Shown here: positions 1-9,278 of the stretch, one piece after another
Layout: every line of letters begins with the position of its first letter
How positions within the stretch are numbered: the first letter of the stretch is position 1
Origin: Bacteroidota bacterium
GTDB taxonomy: Bacteria > Bacteroidota > Bacteroidia > SXHM01
Assembly: GCA_947479755.1 (NCBI GenBank)
Contig: CANKAM010000007.1
Location: 1 to 64,000, forward strand
Reading direction: 5' to 3'
Length of the DNA: 64,000 nt
Position numbers and translations under genes: made by a program
Notes under the pieces: model-generated
What the model was told of the DNA's origin: nothing
The model's database searches: none
The model's input: only the letters and a program-made list of their open reading frames with translations

Positions 1-24
1 ATTTTTTGTCAGCGTGTAATTCAT
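1..24 (-). CDS. actF: probable ActF, first codons only (partial, runs off the window)
   Basis: On the minus strand an ATG at position 24 opens a frame reading MNYTLTKN that leaves the window. It lies 35 bases downstream of the actE stop codon, in the same direction, where actF normally follows in Bacteroidota ACIII operons. The leader before the ATG is A-rich, as is usual in this phylum. Only eight codons are visible, so the identification rests on gene order. Confidence 0.45.
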
Positions 25-59
25 CGTGAACTATTTATTTTTTTACTGTAGAGTAGATT

Positions 60-680
60 TTACTGTTTTTGCAAAGTCTGAACGTAGTGTGTTATTTTCC
101 ATCTTTCTTCTTTGTTCAGTTGCGAAGCATGTGGACCCATCATATTCACACCATACGTAATGGTGTGGAATATTTTTCCGGGAGTTAAATCTTTCATTGC
201 ACCGCCTCTTGATGACATTCCTGCAGAGTAAGATGGAGGAGGTGGAAAACCACCTGCAGTAACTGTTTTACCGTCAGCCTGACCAGTTGCACCGTGGCAG
301 TGTGAGCAGAATTTTTCATACAACACTTTTCCGTCAGCAATTATAGCCGGTGTGAGTTCAATAGGGTTAGTTAATTCAACTCCCGCTCTATCGTACTCTT
401 CTTTTGTATCGGCATAAGCAAAAGGCATATTGTTGATAGCGCTTACTGCATAAGGATGTTCTCCTCGTGTAATAGTTCCTGCTACCGGTTTGCGTGCAGT
501 CATGCCATCAGCAAAATTCGGGTTTGCCGAATTGGTTTCGTAAGATGGTGAGCGATACATGTCTGGCATGTATTCATAACCCGGGCTGTTCGGGTCTGTT
601 TTCATGCACGAAGAAAGAGCAACCATAAAACCAAAAGTTATGGCTGTCATGGAGGTTGTGCTGTATTTTCCTATTTTCAT
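60..680 (-). CDS. actE: ActE, mono-heme cytochrome c lipoprotein of alternative complex III
   Basis: Membrane-anchored c-type cytochrome subunit of ACIII, the quinol-oxidising complex that replaces cytochrome bc1; it is thought to carry electrons from ActA towards the terminal oxidase on the periplasmic side. The 206-residue product has a lipoprotein signal (lipobox LSSC, Cys25), a single heme-binding motif CSHCH in the C-terminal half and a later Met-containing segment NMMGPHASQL that can supply the axial ligand. It follows actD by 27 bases in the same orientation, so it belongs to the act operon. Length and layout are typical; confidence is high because all neighbours are ACIII subunits. 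Confidence 0.9.
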   Translation of the reverse strand: MKIGKYSTTSMTAITFGFMVALSSCMKTDPNSPGYEYMPDMYRSPSYETNSANPNFADGMTARKPVAGTITRGEHPYAVSAINNMPFAYADTKEEYDRAGVELTNPIELTPAIIADGKVLYEKFCSHCHGATGQADGKTVTAGGFPPPPSYSAGMSSRGGAMKDLTPGKIFHTITYGVNMMGPHASQLNKEERWKITHYVQTLQKQ

Positions 681-707
681 TTCCTGTTTAAAGATTTGAG
701 TAATCTG

Positions 708-1238
708 TTACGCTTCTTTCTCTGTAATTTCAATGGCTCCGGTTGAACTCAACATTGATTTGATTTCTTCCGCAGTTTTTTTGTTTTCGTCTGTGTTGAT
801 TTGAACCATGAATTTATCATCCGTTGTTCTGTTGTCGGGATTATGAGGTTGCTGACCGGGATAAAGTCTGTTTACAATAAGGTAGGTGAGGGCCATTCCG
901 TGAGCAGCAAAAAATACGGTCATCTCAAAACTTACAGGTACAAAAGCCGGCAAGTTCATGTAAAAGAATTGACTTGGTTTACCTCCAATGTCCATAGGCC
1001 AATCGAAGATAAGCATATAGCCCATCATCAGCCATGCCAGTGAAAGACCTGTTGCGCCATAAACGAATGCGCCCATCGCAAGTCGTGTGCGCGGAACACC
1101 AATAACTGGGTCAATTCCGTGAATAGGAAAAGGTGAGAAAACGTCTTTAATCCTTACTCCTTTGCTCACCATGTCTTTGGCTGATTTCAGGAGGATTTCC
1201 TCGTCATCAAACATTCCGTAAATTACTTTTTTACTCAT
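708..1238 (-). CDS. actD: ActD, DUF3341 membrane subunit of alternative complex III
   Basis: Small integral membrane subunit of ACIII with no cofactor; in known ACIII structures it packs against the ActC/ActF core. The 176-residue protein has a soluble N-terminal part (KVIYGMFDDEE, typical of DUF3341) followed by two hydrophobic segments at about residues 55-80 and 97-122 that form a helical hairpin, then a charged tail. It starts 14 bases after actC, which implies cotranscription. Confidence 0.9.
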   Translation of the reverse strand: MSKKVIYGMFDDEEILLKSAKDMVSKGVRIKDVFSPFPIHGIDPVIGVPRTRLAMGAFVYGATGLSLAWLMMGYMLIFDWPMDIGGKPSQFFYMNLPAFVPVSFEMTVFFAAHGMALTYLIVNRLYPGQQPHNPDNRTTDDKFMVQINTDENKKTAEEIKSMLSSTGAIEITEKEA

Positions 1239-1252
1239 TCTTCTGCGGGTTA

Positions 1253-2629
1253 TTATTTTTTGTATTTATCTCCTGATGATTTCAAGATAGATTTCAATTC
1301 GGCCATTGCAATTACAGGGAATGTGCGGCAGAACAACAGGAACAGGGTAAAGAAAATTCCTAGAGTTCCGACAAAAATACCGATGTCAACAAATGTAGGG
1401 TGAAACATTACCCAACTTGATGGCAGGTAATCGCGGTGCAGTGATGTTACAATAATCACAAAACGCTCGAACCACATACCGATGTTCACGAAAATAGAAA
1501 TGATGAACGTAGCAACAAAACTTCTGCGCACTTTTTTAATCCAGAAAAGTTGTGGAGTAATAACGTTGCAGGTCATCATGCTCCAGTATGCCCACCAGTA
1601 TGGTCCGCTTGCACGGTTAAGGAAAGCATATTGCTCATACTCAACTCCTGAATACCATGAAATGAAAAGCTCGGTTAAGTATGCCACACCCACAATAGAA
1701 CCGGTAAGGATGATGATTTTGTTCATCGACTCAACGTGGTTCACGGTTATGTAGTCTTCAAGGTTTAATGTTTTACGTGCAATCAGCATCAATGTCAATA
1801 CCATCGCAAAGCCTGAGAAGATAGCTCCGGCAACGAAGTAAGGCGGGAAGATGGTGGTGTGCCAACCCGGTATTACCGAAGTAGCAAAGTCCATAGATAC
1901 AATGGTGTGAACCGAAAGTACCAGTGGTGTTGAAAGACCTGCTAGTACCAATGAAAGTTCTTCAAAACGGTGCCATGCTCTTGCGTTTCCGCTCCAGCCA
2001 AAGCTAAGAATGTTGTAAACCTTCTGTTGCAATGGTTTGCCCATACGCGCAAATTTGTCGCGTACTGTTGCAAAGTCAGGAACCAAACCTAAATACCAGA
2101 AAACTAATGATACGGTAAAGTAAGTTGAAATCGCAAATACGTCCCAAAGCAATGGTGAGTTAAAATTCACCCAAAGAGAACCAAATTGGTTCGGAAGCGG
2201 AAGAACCCAGTAAGCCAGCCAAACACGACCCATGTGAAATACCGGGAAAAGGGCTGCGCAGATTACCGCAAAAATAGTCATCGCCTCAGCTGAACGGTTA
2301 ATAGACATTCTCCACTTCTGACGGAACAGTAAAAGAACGGCAGAAATCAAAGTTCCTGCGTGGCCGATACCGATCCACCAAACGAAGTTGGTGATATCCC
2401 ATGCCCAACCTACCGTTTTATTAGAGCCCCATACTCCGATACCTGTTCCTACTGTGTAGGCAAGGCATCCAACTCCCCAACACATAGTGATGAAAGATAC
2501 AGTAAATGCCATCCACCAGTATTTGTTAGCTTTTCCTGCAATAGGGTAGGTAATATCTTCTGTAACCTGATGATAGTCCTTCTTCCCTATTATAAGTGGC
2601 TCGCGGATGTGTGCTTCGTGACTTGCCAT
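1253..2629 (-). CDS. actC: ActC, NrfD/PsrC-like quinol-oxidising membrane subunit of alternative complex III
   Basis: Polytopic subunit of the NrfD/PsrC family that holds the quinol site of ACIII. The 458-residue protein starts with a soluble stretch ([18 protein letters not shown]) characteristic of ACIII ActC and then has about ten hydrophobic helices. The spacing of 28 bases from actB and 14 to actD places it centrally in the operon. Family lengths of about 450-480 residues match. No truncation or frameshift is seen. Confidence 0.92.
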   Translation of the reverse strand: MASHEAHIREPLIIGKKDYHQVTEDITYPIAGKANKYWWMAFTVSFITMCWGVGCLAYTVGTGIGVWGSNKTVGWAWDITNFVWWIGIGHAGTLISAVLLLFRQKWRMSINRSAEAMTIFAVICAALFPVFHMGRVWLAYWVLPLPNQFGSLWVNFNSPLLWDVFAISTYFTVSLVFWYLGLVPDFATVRDKFARMGKPLQQKVYNILSFGWSGNARAWHRFEELSLVLAGLSTPLVLSVHTIVSMDFATSVIPGWHTTIFPPYFVAGAIFSGFAMVLTLMLIARKTLNLEDYITVNHVESMNKIIILTGSIVGVAYLTELFISWYSGVEYEQYAFLNRASGPYWWAYWSMMTCNVITPQLFWIKKVRRSFVATFIISIFVNIGMWFERFVIIVTSLHRDYLPSSWVMFHPTFVDIGIFVGTLGIFFTLFLLFCRTFPVIAMAELKSILKSSGDKYKK

Positions 2630-2657
2630 ATTGTTTTATAGTCGTTATTCGTTTATG

Positions 2658-5600
2658 TTATGCTGATTCTTTAACGTTTCTTACTTTGGTCTGGTAGTAT
2701 ACATTCGGCTGTGTACCTACTTCTTCAAGAAGGTTGTAGCTTCTGTCATCTTTAGAAAGTTTGCGCACCTCTGATGTTACATCACTCAGGTCGCCAAAAA
2801 CAATTGCGTGTGTTGGACAAGCCGTAGCGCAGGCGGTTTGAATATCTCCATCTTTCACTTTTCTGCCTTCTTTTTTAGCAGTCAGTTTTCCTGCCTGAAT
2901 TTGCTGAACGCAAAGCGAACATTTTTCCATAACCCCTCTTGAACGTACTACTACATCAGGGTTCAGAACCATTTTGCCCAAGTCATCATTCATGTTGAAA
3001 TCAAACTGCTCGTTGTCTGAATATTTAAACCAGTTAAATCTTCTTACTTTATAAGGACAGTTGTTTGCGCAGTAACGTGTTCCGATGCAACGGTTGTAAG
3101 CCATCATGTTCAGACCTTCAAGACTGTGTGTAGTTGCTGCAACAGGGCAAACTGTTTCGCAAGGTGCGTGGTTGCAATGCTGACACATTAACGGCTGGAA
3201 CAGAACAGAAGGATTTTCTGAAGCCGCTTCCATCTCTGTGAATTTGTCAATTGCATTCAAGCCTTCTGCATCTGCAACTTCTTGATTCATATCGCTGCTG
3301 TAATAGCGGTCAATACGCAACCAGTGCATTTCGCGGCTTCTGCGTACTTCATCTTTTCCTACAACGGCAACGTTATTTTCTGAGGTGCAACTTGTAACAC
3401 AAGCTCCGCAACCAATGCACGAATTCAGGTCAATACTCAAGCCCCACAAATGTCCTGTTTCAAGATCATGGTCGCGCCACAGGTTAATATCTTTAACGGG
3501 TTGTTTGCCGTGGTTGGTAGTTTGTAATTTTAACTGAGGATTTCCTGATTTAGGATCTTTCAGGTATTCAGAAAATGTTGTTTCTTTTACAATCGCCTCT
3601 CTGCCCATCAAGGTGTGGTGGGTTTGAGTAGCGGCAATCTGATATTTTTCGCCTGTACCTTTTACGGTTACATCGTAAGCAGTATATGTTGCGTTTCCAT
3701 CAACAACAGAAACAAACTGGTATGCATTTGCTCCGATACCGTCAGCAGTTTTTCCTGCTGCTGTTCTTCCGTAACCTAAAGCCAGACCAACAGTTCCGTA
3801 TTTCTGGCCGGGCTGCGGGAATGCAGGTGCTTTTATTGATACTCCGTTTACCGTAACTTCAACTACATCGGCATTGTCATCACCTCTTTCCAAACGGCTA
3901 AGATTAAGTTCCGCCATTTGTTTTGGTGACATGGTAACATAGTTATCCCAGGTTACTTTTGAAATTGGATCAGGCAACTCTTGCAACCAAGGGTTGTTTG
4001 CCTGAGAACCATCTCCTAAACCAGTTTTAATATAAACCTGTAATTCAGTTGCTCCTGCGGTTACTCCTTTTCTGACTGCGGCAGCAGCTGAAGAAATATC
4101 AGTTGCCGGAGCAGCAGGTGTTTCTTTTGTTGCAGCAACTGCAGCAGGTTTAACCGGTTCAGCAGCTACCTGTGCAACAGGAACTGAATAAAAACCATCG
4201 TGCAGACTTACTTCCCATGAAGCGCCTGTTGTAGTTTGCCAGTTAGCTTTTAAATAATCGTGATAAGAAGTTTCAATTCCTGCCCAAACCAATAAACTCT
4301 CTTGTGCCTGACGTGTGCTGAATAAAGGAGAAATAGTAGGTTGACCTAAACTGTATTGTCCTTTTTTAGGATTTGCATCGTTCCATGATTCCAGATAATG
4401 GTTATCAGGACAAACGTAATCTACCAATGAAGCTGTTTCGTCTTCGCGGTCAGCAAAAGATATTTTCAATTTTACTTTTTCAAGTGCTGAAACAAATTTC
4501 TCACCGTAAGTATATGCCGGATTTACACCATATAATATAACTGCATCAACTGAACCGCTTGCCATTTCAGCAACCAGGGCAGCTACTTTAGCATCGTCAC
4601 CTTGTTTCAGATAAACAGGAGTTGCAGTATCAATCGTGTTTCCGTAGTTGCCTAATAATTCATTGATAGCATTTACTACCACCTGAACATTGGTGTCGTT
4701 GCTTCCGCAAATAACCAGACTTCCTTTTGCAGCTAACAATTCAGCAGCAGCTGTCTGTAATTTATCTTTGTATTCATCAGCAATACCTGCATCATAAGTA
4801 GCAGCGCCTTTTGCTTTTGCTATAATATTATAGAGTGCTAAAACAGCTAATCCCTGCTCAGAAGGTTTTATTGCAACACGCACATCTGCGTTTGAACCGG
4901 TAACCGAAAGGGTGGTTTCAAACTGGAAGTGGCGTGACATTTTTCCGTTTTTCGGATTTCTTGTTTGTCCGTATTGTCCTGCATATTCAACAGAAGCAAG
5001 CCAGTTAACCAAGAAGTCAGCACCAAAGCTTACAGTTACTTCAGCATTTTCAAAATGATAATCAGGAATAATTGCCGAACCAAAATTTGCTTGGTTCGCT
5101 TTCAGAATTCCTGAGTAAGAAACAGCATCGTAAGTAACCTGTTCGGTGCCGGGATATTTTGCTGTAAAGTCAGCAATTGCTTTTTTAGTGGTAGGACTGA
5201 TGATAGAATTGCTCAGAATTCTGATTTTCCCGCCCTTTGCAGCAATAGCTTCTAATTGTGATTTTATGTCTTTATCAACTTCGCTCCAGGTTGCAGCAGC
5301 TTTTTTAGCCAACGGATTTTTCAGCCTTGTTGAATCATATAAAGAAAGAACCGATGAATTGATACGTGCATTAACCGCTCCTTTAGTAACAGGTGAAAGT
5401 TTGTTTCCTTCAATTTTGATAGGACGACCTTCACGTGTTTTTACCAGAATGCTTGCGTAATCATTACCATCAGCAAAGGTAGATGCATACCAATTGGCAA
5501 TACCCGGAGTAATTTCCTCAGGTTTGTTCAGGTATGGGATAGCTTTGTTTACGGGTGTTTCGCAGGCTGCAATGGTTGCGGCCGTAACACCGAATCCAAG

Positions 5601-5765
5601 AAATTTCAGGAAATCCCTGCGGTTGGTTGAAGAATCGGCAAGTGCATCGTTGCCAAGAAACTCTACATTCGTTTGCTCAGGAAATTCGTTTTCAGCGGAT
5701 TTTCTGAACTCGGGAGTGTTTTCAAGTTCCTCTATTCCTTTCCAGTATTTTTTTACTTTGGTCAT
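2658..5765 (-). CDS. actB: ActB, fused molybdopterin-oxidoreductase-like / iron-sulfur subunit of alternative complex III
   Basis: Peripheral periplasmic subunit of ACIII (1035 residues). The N-terminal part resembles a molybdopterin oxidoreductase that in ACIII holds no molybdenum; the C-terminal part is a ferredoxin-like electron wire. A Tat motif NRRDFLKF lies unusually far in (about residue 48) and is followed by a lipobox-like AAC, the layout of the Tat-variant family that ActB defines. Cysteine clusters CIGCGACVTSC (about residue 782), CQHCNHAPCETVC (860), CIGTRYCANNC (890), CSLC (945) and ACATACP (978) fit three 4Fe-4S clusters and one 3Fe-4S cluster. An Ala/Pro-rich linker near residues 530-570 separates two lobes. 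It lies 24 bases after actA. Confidence 0.93.
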   Translation of the reverse strand: MTKVKKYWKGIEELENTPEFRKSAENEFPEQTNVEFLGNDALADSSTNRRDFLKFLGFGVTAATIAACETPVNKAIPYLNKPEEITPGIANWYASTFADGNDYASILVKTREGRPIKIEGNKLSPVTKGAVNARINSSVLSLYDSTRLKNPLAKKAAATWSEVDKDIKSQLEAIAAKGGKIRILSNSIISPTTKKAIADFTAKYPGTEQVTYDAVSYSGILKANQANFGSAIIPDYHFENAEVTVSFGADFLVNWLASVEYAGQYGQTRNPKNGKMSRHFQFETTLSVTGSNADVRVAIKPSEQGLAVLALYNIIAKAKGAATYDAGIADEYKDKLQTAAAELLAAKGSLVICGSNDTNVQVVVNAINELLGNYGNTIDTATPVYLKQGDDAKVAALVAEMASGSVDAVILYGVNPAYTYGEKFVSALEKVKLKISFADREDETASLVDYVCPDNHYLESWNDANPKKGQYSLGQPTISPLFSTRQAQESLLVWAGIETSYHDYLKANWQTTTGASWEVSLHDGFYSVPVAQVAAEPVKPAAVAATKETPAAPATDISSAAAAVRKGVTAGATELQVYIKTGLGDGSQANNPWLQELPDPISKVTWDNYVTMSPKQMAELNLSRLERGDDNADVVEVTVNGVSIKAPAFPQPGQKYGTVGLALGYGRTAAGKTADGIGANAYQFVSVVDGNATYTAYDVTVKGTGEKYQIAATQTHHTLMGREAIVKETTFSEYLKDPKSGNPQLKLQTTNHGKQPVKDINLWRDHDLETGHLWGLSIDLNSCIGCGACVTSCTSENNVAVVGKDEVRRSREMHWLRIDRYYSSDMNQEVADAEGLNAIDKFTEMEAASENPSVLFQPLMCQHCNHAPCETVCPVAATTHSLEGLNMMAYNRCIGTRYCANNCPYKVRRFNWFKYSDNEQFDFNMNDDLGKMVLNPDVVVRSRGVMEKCSLCVQQIQAGKLTAKKEGRKVKDGDIQTACATACPTHAIVFGDLSDVTSEVRKLSKDDRSYNLLEEVGTQPNVYYQTKVRNVKESA

Positions 5766-5789
5766 ATTAATATGGAGCTTATTCTATAA

Positions 5790-7052
5790 TTAGTAATGAC
5801 ATTTTGCGCACTCAAGTCCGCCCATTTTTTCAACGGTTATCTTTTGCCCTTTAAACTTGTCTTTGTAAGTAGCGTGTATGTAATCGTAGTAGCCGTTTCC
5901 GTTTCCTGCGGTTTGCACTTCGGTTGTGCGGTGACATTCTATACACCAAACCATTGTTAATGGTGAATGTTGTTTTGCAACCGTCATAGAGTCGATTGCT
6001 CCGTGGCAAGTTTTACATTCCTGTTTTCCGGCAACGGTGTGTTGGCTGTGATTGAAATAAACGTGATCAGGCAGGTTGTGAACTTTTACCCATTGAATTG
6101 GTTTCTGGTTGCTGCCATATTTTCCGGTGTTCGGATCGTAATCCAAGGCTGCATAGATTTTTGCAATTTCTTTTGTCCCGGTGATTTTACCTTCCTGAAC
6201 TGCTTTGTGGCAGTTCATACAAACGTTGGCTGAAGGGATGCCGGCAACTTTACCTTTTTCAGCGCCTGAGTGACAGTAAACGCAGTTGATTCCGTTTTGT
6301 CCCGCGTGTATCTGGTGAGAGAAAGCAATTGGTTGCTCAGGCTGATATCCTTGATAAACGCCAATGCCCATTAAAGCATCCCATCCGATTTTTGAAATCC
6401 ATAAGAAACCAATGATAACCCCCAAGGCAACTATGCCTTTATTGTGTCCCAGCCAGTATTTTATTTCACCCCAAGTACCCAATTCTACAGGTGCGGGCAA
6501 ACCATCTTTTTCATTTACCAATGTTTGCAGTGAGCGTTTTACTCCTGAAAGAACATTGATTAAGATTAGGAACAGGATGGTAAGACCAAGCAGCACATAT
6601 AACATAGTGTTGCCTTTTGGTGCAGTTGCGGGTTCAGCACCTGGTGCAGTTGCTACCGGTGCAGGCGGTGACGGAGGCCCTGCTTTGATTGTAGCAATAA
6701 TTGCTTTCAGCTCCTCATCAGAAAGATGCGTGAACGATGACATCGCTACTTTTCCGTAATCGTTGAAAATTTTGTTTGCATAAGCATCACCGCTTTTACG
6801 CAACTCTTCGTTGTTCTTAATCCATTTGTAAAGCCACTCTTCAGCAGGTTGCGGAACACGGTCGAAAACACCTTTTAAACCGGGGCCTGTCAGTTTTTTA
6901 TCGTCCAGCTTGTGGCAGGTAGCGCAGTTTTGTTTAAAAAGCTTCTCTCCGTCAACGGCTTTTGCAGTAAAAGAAAATGTTAGAAAAAAGAGGAAAAAGA
7001 GAGGAAAAAATACCTTGGTTAATTTAGTGTGCATCAGGCATTTAACATTCAT
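5790..7052 (-). CDS. actA: ActA, multiheme cytochrome c of alternative complex III with an extra N-terminal cytochrome c domain
   Basis: Electron-transfer subunit of ACIII (420 residues). After a signal peptide there is a mono-heme cytochrome c domain (CATCH at residues 43-47, with Met104 a possible axial ligand), a Pro/Ala linker, two membrane segments (about 149-168 and 206-222), then a pentaheme domain with CXXCH motifs at 257-261, 278-282, 346-350, 370-374 and 415-419. Six heme sites are therefore visible. The start at 7052 is used; an in-frame ATG six codons later (7034) also gives a good signal peptide. First gene of the operon, with a candidate promoter at 7109-7116. Confidence 0.92.
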   Translation of the reverse strand: MNVKCLMHTKLTKVFFPLFFLFFLTFSFTAKAVDGEKLFKQNCATCHKLDDKKLTGPGLKGVFDRVPQPAEEWLYKWIKNNEELRKSGDAYANKIFNDYGKVAMSSFTHLSDEELKAIIATIKAGPPSPPAPVATAPGAEPATAPKGNTMLYVLLGLTILFLILINVLSGVKRSLQTLVNEKDGLPAPVELGTWGEIKYWLGHNKGIVALGVIIGFLWISKIGWDALMGIGVYQGYQPEQPIAFSHQIHAGQNGINCVYCHSGAEKGKVAGIPSANVCMNCHKAVQEGKITGTKEIAKIYAALDYDPNTGKYGSNQKPIQWVKVHNLPDHVYFNHSQHTVAGKQECKTCHGAIDSMTVAKQHSPLTMVWCIECHRTTEVQTAGNGNGYYDYIHATYKDKFKGQKITVEKMGGLECAKCHY

Positions 7053-7108
7053 ATTGCGTGGGTTTCTGATGAATAAGCGATGTAGAAAAAGGGCTTTTTT
7101 AGCCGGTG

Positions 7109-7116
7109 CAAAAATA
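7109..7116 (-). promoter_or_regulatory. candidate -7 element for the act operon
   Basis: On the minus strand this octamer reads TATTTTTG, a match to the Bacteroidota primary-sigma -7 consensus TAnnTTTG. It lies about 57 bases before the actA start codon. No convincing TTTG -33 box is seen at the usual distance, so an activator or a weak promoter is possible. Confidence 0.45.
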
Positions 7117-7160
7117 GAAGAAGAATGAATGTGTATGTAGAAATTTCATAAAAATTGTTA

Positions 7161-7179
7161 ATTTAGAACAATTCTAAAT
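7161..7179. promoter_or_regulatory. 19-bp palindrome, Fur-family-like operator candidate
   Basis: The sequence ATTTAGAACAATTCTAAAT is an inverted repeat with perfect 8-base arms and a 3-base centre. Its core TTAGAACAATTCTAA also fits the 7-1-7 geometry of Fur-family boxes. It is located between the divergent actA and ECF sigma genes, about 45 bases upstream of the act -7 element and 220 bases from the sigma gene. Binding by a metal or redox regulator is inferred only from symmetry and position. Confidence 0.4.
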
Positions 7180-7263
7180 AACGCACTTTTAACACATGAA
7201 AATTGACAGGTTTGTTTGATGCTTTTTCATCTGTTTTTAAAAACAAAAACCAGAAATAAAAAA

Positions 7264-7298
7264 GCGTTAAAATCCTTTTCTGTAAAGGGATTTAGCGC
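7264..7298. repeat. imperfect hairpin in the actA / sigma intergenic region
   Basis: Imperfect inverted repeat with arms GCGTTAAAATCCTTTT and AAAGGGATTTAGCGC around a 4-base loop. It may be a palindromic repeat of the kind scattered over this window, or part of the sigma-gene leader. The rest of the 7053-7400 gap holds AT-rich DNA and no further gene that could be supported. Confidence 0.4.
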
Positions 7299-7400
7299 GA
7301 TTGAAAAAGATTTTTTTCTGCAACCCAACCTTTGCCGAAAATCTTACGTGTAGCAGAATGCAGATTGTGTTTTGCCGTTTTTTATACCTTTATTGGTTAA

Positions 7401-7973
7401 ATGAACATTGAACAGGAACTTTTACGGCAGTGTATTAATAAGGAACGCAAGGCGCAGTTTGCTTTGTATAAACAGTTGTATAGTTTTTTAATGAGCATTT
7501 GTTTTAGATATTGCAATAATAAAGAAGATGCCCAAAGCCTCTTAAATCTCGGCTATTTAAAATTGCTGAATAATCTTGAAAAATACAGACAGGAAATTCC
7601 GTTTGGCTTGTGGGCAAGACGACTGATGATCAACACCATTATTGATGAATACCGCAAAAACAAAAAAGAAAAAGAGCTTTTAGAATATCACGATTTTACC
7701 GACCGCAGAGAAGATGAAACACTGGTGGAAATAAACGATGCGGTAAAGCGCATGGATGCACAGGAAATTCAACGCGATATTGACAAGTTGCCGAATGTGA
7801 GTAAAAAAGTATTTAATCTTTTTGTGGTAGATGGTTTCGGACATAAAGAAATAGCCGAAATGTTGGGTATGAGCGAAGGAACCAGCAAATGGCATTTGAA
7901 CAATGCCCGCGAAAAACTGAAAGTAAGAATATTAGGGACAGAGGTAGTTGAAATTAAAAGCAAAACAGCTTAG
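7401..7973 (+). CDS. ECF-type RNA polymerase sigma factor
   Basis: Alternative sigma factor of the extracytoplasmic-function class (190 residues). Sigma region 2 covers about residues 10-90 and includes the -10 recognition stretch WARRLMINTIIDEYRK; region 4 covers about 128-178 with the helix-turn-helix GHKEIAEMLGMSEGTSKWHL. It heads a plus-strand unit: the next gene, 35 bases on, has an anti-sigma-like N-terminus and a membrane span, and two PKD-domain genes follow. It probably directs transcription of these surface genes in response to an envelope signal. The specific ECF group cannot be set from sequence inspection. Confidence 0.9.
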   Translation: MNIEQELLRQCINKERKAQFALYKQLYSFLMSICFRYCNNKEDAQSLLNLGYLKLLNNLEKYRQEIPFGLWARRLMINTIIDEYRKNKKEKELLEYHDFTDRREDETLVEINDAVKRMDAQEIQRDIDKLPNVSKKVFNLFVVDGFGHKEIAEMLGMSEGTSKWHLNNAREKLKVRILGTEVVEIKSKTA

Positions 7974-8008
7974 CGCCTTTTCGCCTTAGCGGTAAAAAAG
8001 AAAACAGC

Positions 8009-9274
8009 ATGAGTAAAGAAAAAGAAACCGAAAACATCATCAACGAAAAGCTCAACAGCCGTGAGTTTGCCTTTGATGAAAAAGCATGGGCGGGTATGGA
8101 AAACCTGCTTGATGCGCAGGAGAAGAAACGCAGAGTTGGGTTTTGGTTGTATTTTTCTGCAAGTATGTTTGTGGTTTTGGTGGCAGGTGCGGCTTGGTTT
8201 TTTATGCCGACAACTGATAAAAAGGGGAAAGAAACAGAGTTGGCAACGGCTGCCAACCAGTCGGCAACGGTTCTCAACTCAACGGCAACGGCTGAAACCC
8301 GGATAGCATCCGTTTCCACCGAGATGGCAACGGCTGACACCCAGATGGCAACCATTTCTACCGAGATGGCAACGGCTGAAACCCAGATGGCAACCATTCC
8401 TACCCAGATGGCAACGGCTGAAACCTTGGTGGCAAACATTTCTACCGAGATGGCAACGGATGAAACCCGGCTGGCAAACATTCCTACCCAGATGGCAACG
8501 GCTGAAACCTTGGTGGTAACCATTTCTACCCAGATGGCAACCACTGAAAATGAACAAGATTCTGCCCAAGCAGCCGAAAAAATGCTTTCAACCGATTCTG
8601 CTTCTTTAGCAGAAACCGCTAAAAACACGCTTACCGCGCCAGGAAAAGAAACCAAAAATGCCTGGGGTGTTATGGCAGGGACGGGGTATTGGTTTCCTTA
8701 CTATTCAACTATAGGAGTAAATGATAATAAGGGTATAATTGGTTTTACAGGCGGTATATATTATCAAAGAGCATTCAGCAAACATATTGAACTTGGAGTA
8801 AGTGCAGTTTATTCAAGCAGAGGAGCACTTAATAATGATAAAACTATTACCAATTCTGAGTTTGGTTTTGGAGTTGAAAACGACAAGACGACAATTTCGC
8901 CTCAAACGCTTCATTATTTAACTATTCCTCTGTATCTGAGATTTAATATCACACAGAGAAGCCATCTTTTAGTTGGAGCTTGTTATTATCGGTTGCTTAC
9001 CACTACTTCCAAAATAACACATACAACCGAAAACAGCTTTGGTGTTCTTGAAAGCAGCACAGAAAAACAAACAGGAGAACATGCGGGCTTCCGCAAAAAT
9101 GATATTGCAGCTTTTATAGGATATGAGTTAACTCTGTTTGATAGAATGAACACAGGATTGCAGTTCAGTTATGGTTTTTATGATATTACCCAAAACAGTT
9201 ACAATAATATTAAAGGAACTGACCGCAACATCTCCCTCCAACTCCAACTCAAATACGATTTAATCCGTCATTGA
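8009..9274 (+). CDS. anti-sigma-like N-terminus, membrane span and 14-residue repeats fused to an outer-membrane beta-barrel
   Basis: Four parts are visible in 421 residues. Residues 1-43 are charged with the pattern FAFDEKAW and LLDAQEKKRR, like the cytoplasmic segment of Bacteroidota sigma-associated barrel proteins. Residues 44-66 form one transmembrane helix. Residues 78-185 are Ala/Thr/Met-rich 14-residue repeats built on MATAET and MATI(S/P)T, encoded by a 42-bp tandem repeat. Residues 218-421 alternate polar and hydrophobic residues with Gly/aromatic-rich strands (GVMAGTGYWFPYY), a PorT-like barrel of about eight strands. Lying 35 bases after the ECF sigma gene, it is likely its membrane partner, possibly linking both membranes. 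Anti-sigma activity is inferred. Confidence 0.75.
   Translation: MSKEKETENIINEKLNSREFAFDEKAWAGMENLLDAQEKKRRVGFWLYFSASMFVVLVAGAAWFFMPTTDKKGKETELATAANQSATVLNSTATAETRIASVSTEMATADTQMATISTEMATAETQMATIPTQMATAETLVANISTEMATDETRLANIPTQMATAETLVVTISTQMATTENEQDSAQAAEKMLSTDSASLAETAKNTLTAPGKETKNAWGVMAGTGYWFPYYSTIGVNDNKGIIGFTGGIYYQRAFSKHIELGVSAVYSSRGALNNDKTITNSEFGFGVENDKTTISPQTLHYLTIPLYLRFNITQRSHLLVGACYYRLLTTTSKITHTTENSFGVLESSTEKQTGEHAGFRKNDIAAFIGYELTLFDRMNTGLQFSYGFYDITQNSYNNIKGTDRNISLQLQLKYDLIRH
8321..8530 (+). repeat. 42-bp tandem repeat inside the sigma-associated gene, five near-identical units
   Basis: Five consecutive 42-base units, each encoding 14 residues, run from 8321 to 8530; a truncated sixth unit follows and two more decayed units precede at about 8232-8320. 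Units alternate in their first codon (GAG or CAG) and in the serine/proline position. Because 42 is a multiple of three, copy-number change would lengthen or shorten the linker without a frameshift. Confidence 0.95.
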
Positions 9275-9278
9275 TTGT

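Noticed and set aside
8279..8569. Minus-strand frame with repeated Cys-His motifs resembling a zinc-finger array
   Set aside because: It is the antisense reading of the same 42-bp repeats in another frame and has no separate support.
7954..8655. Long minus-strand open frame of 233 codons opposite the sigma-associated gene
   Set aside because: It owes its length to the 42-bp repeats, which lack stops on both strands; its product is low-complexity and overlaps a well-supported plus-strand gene.
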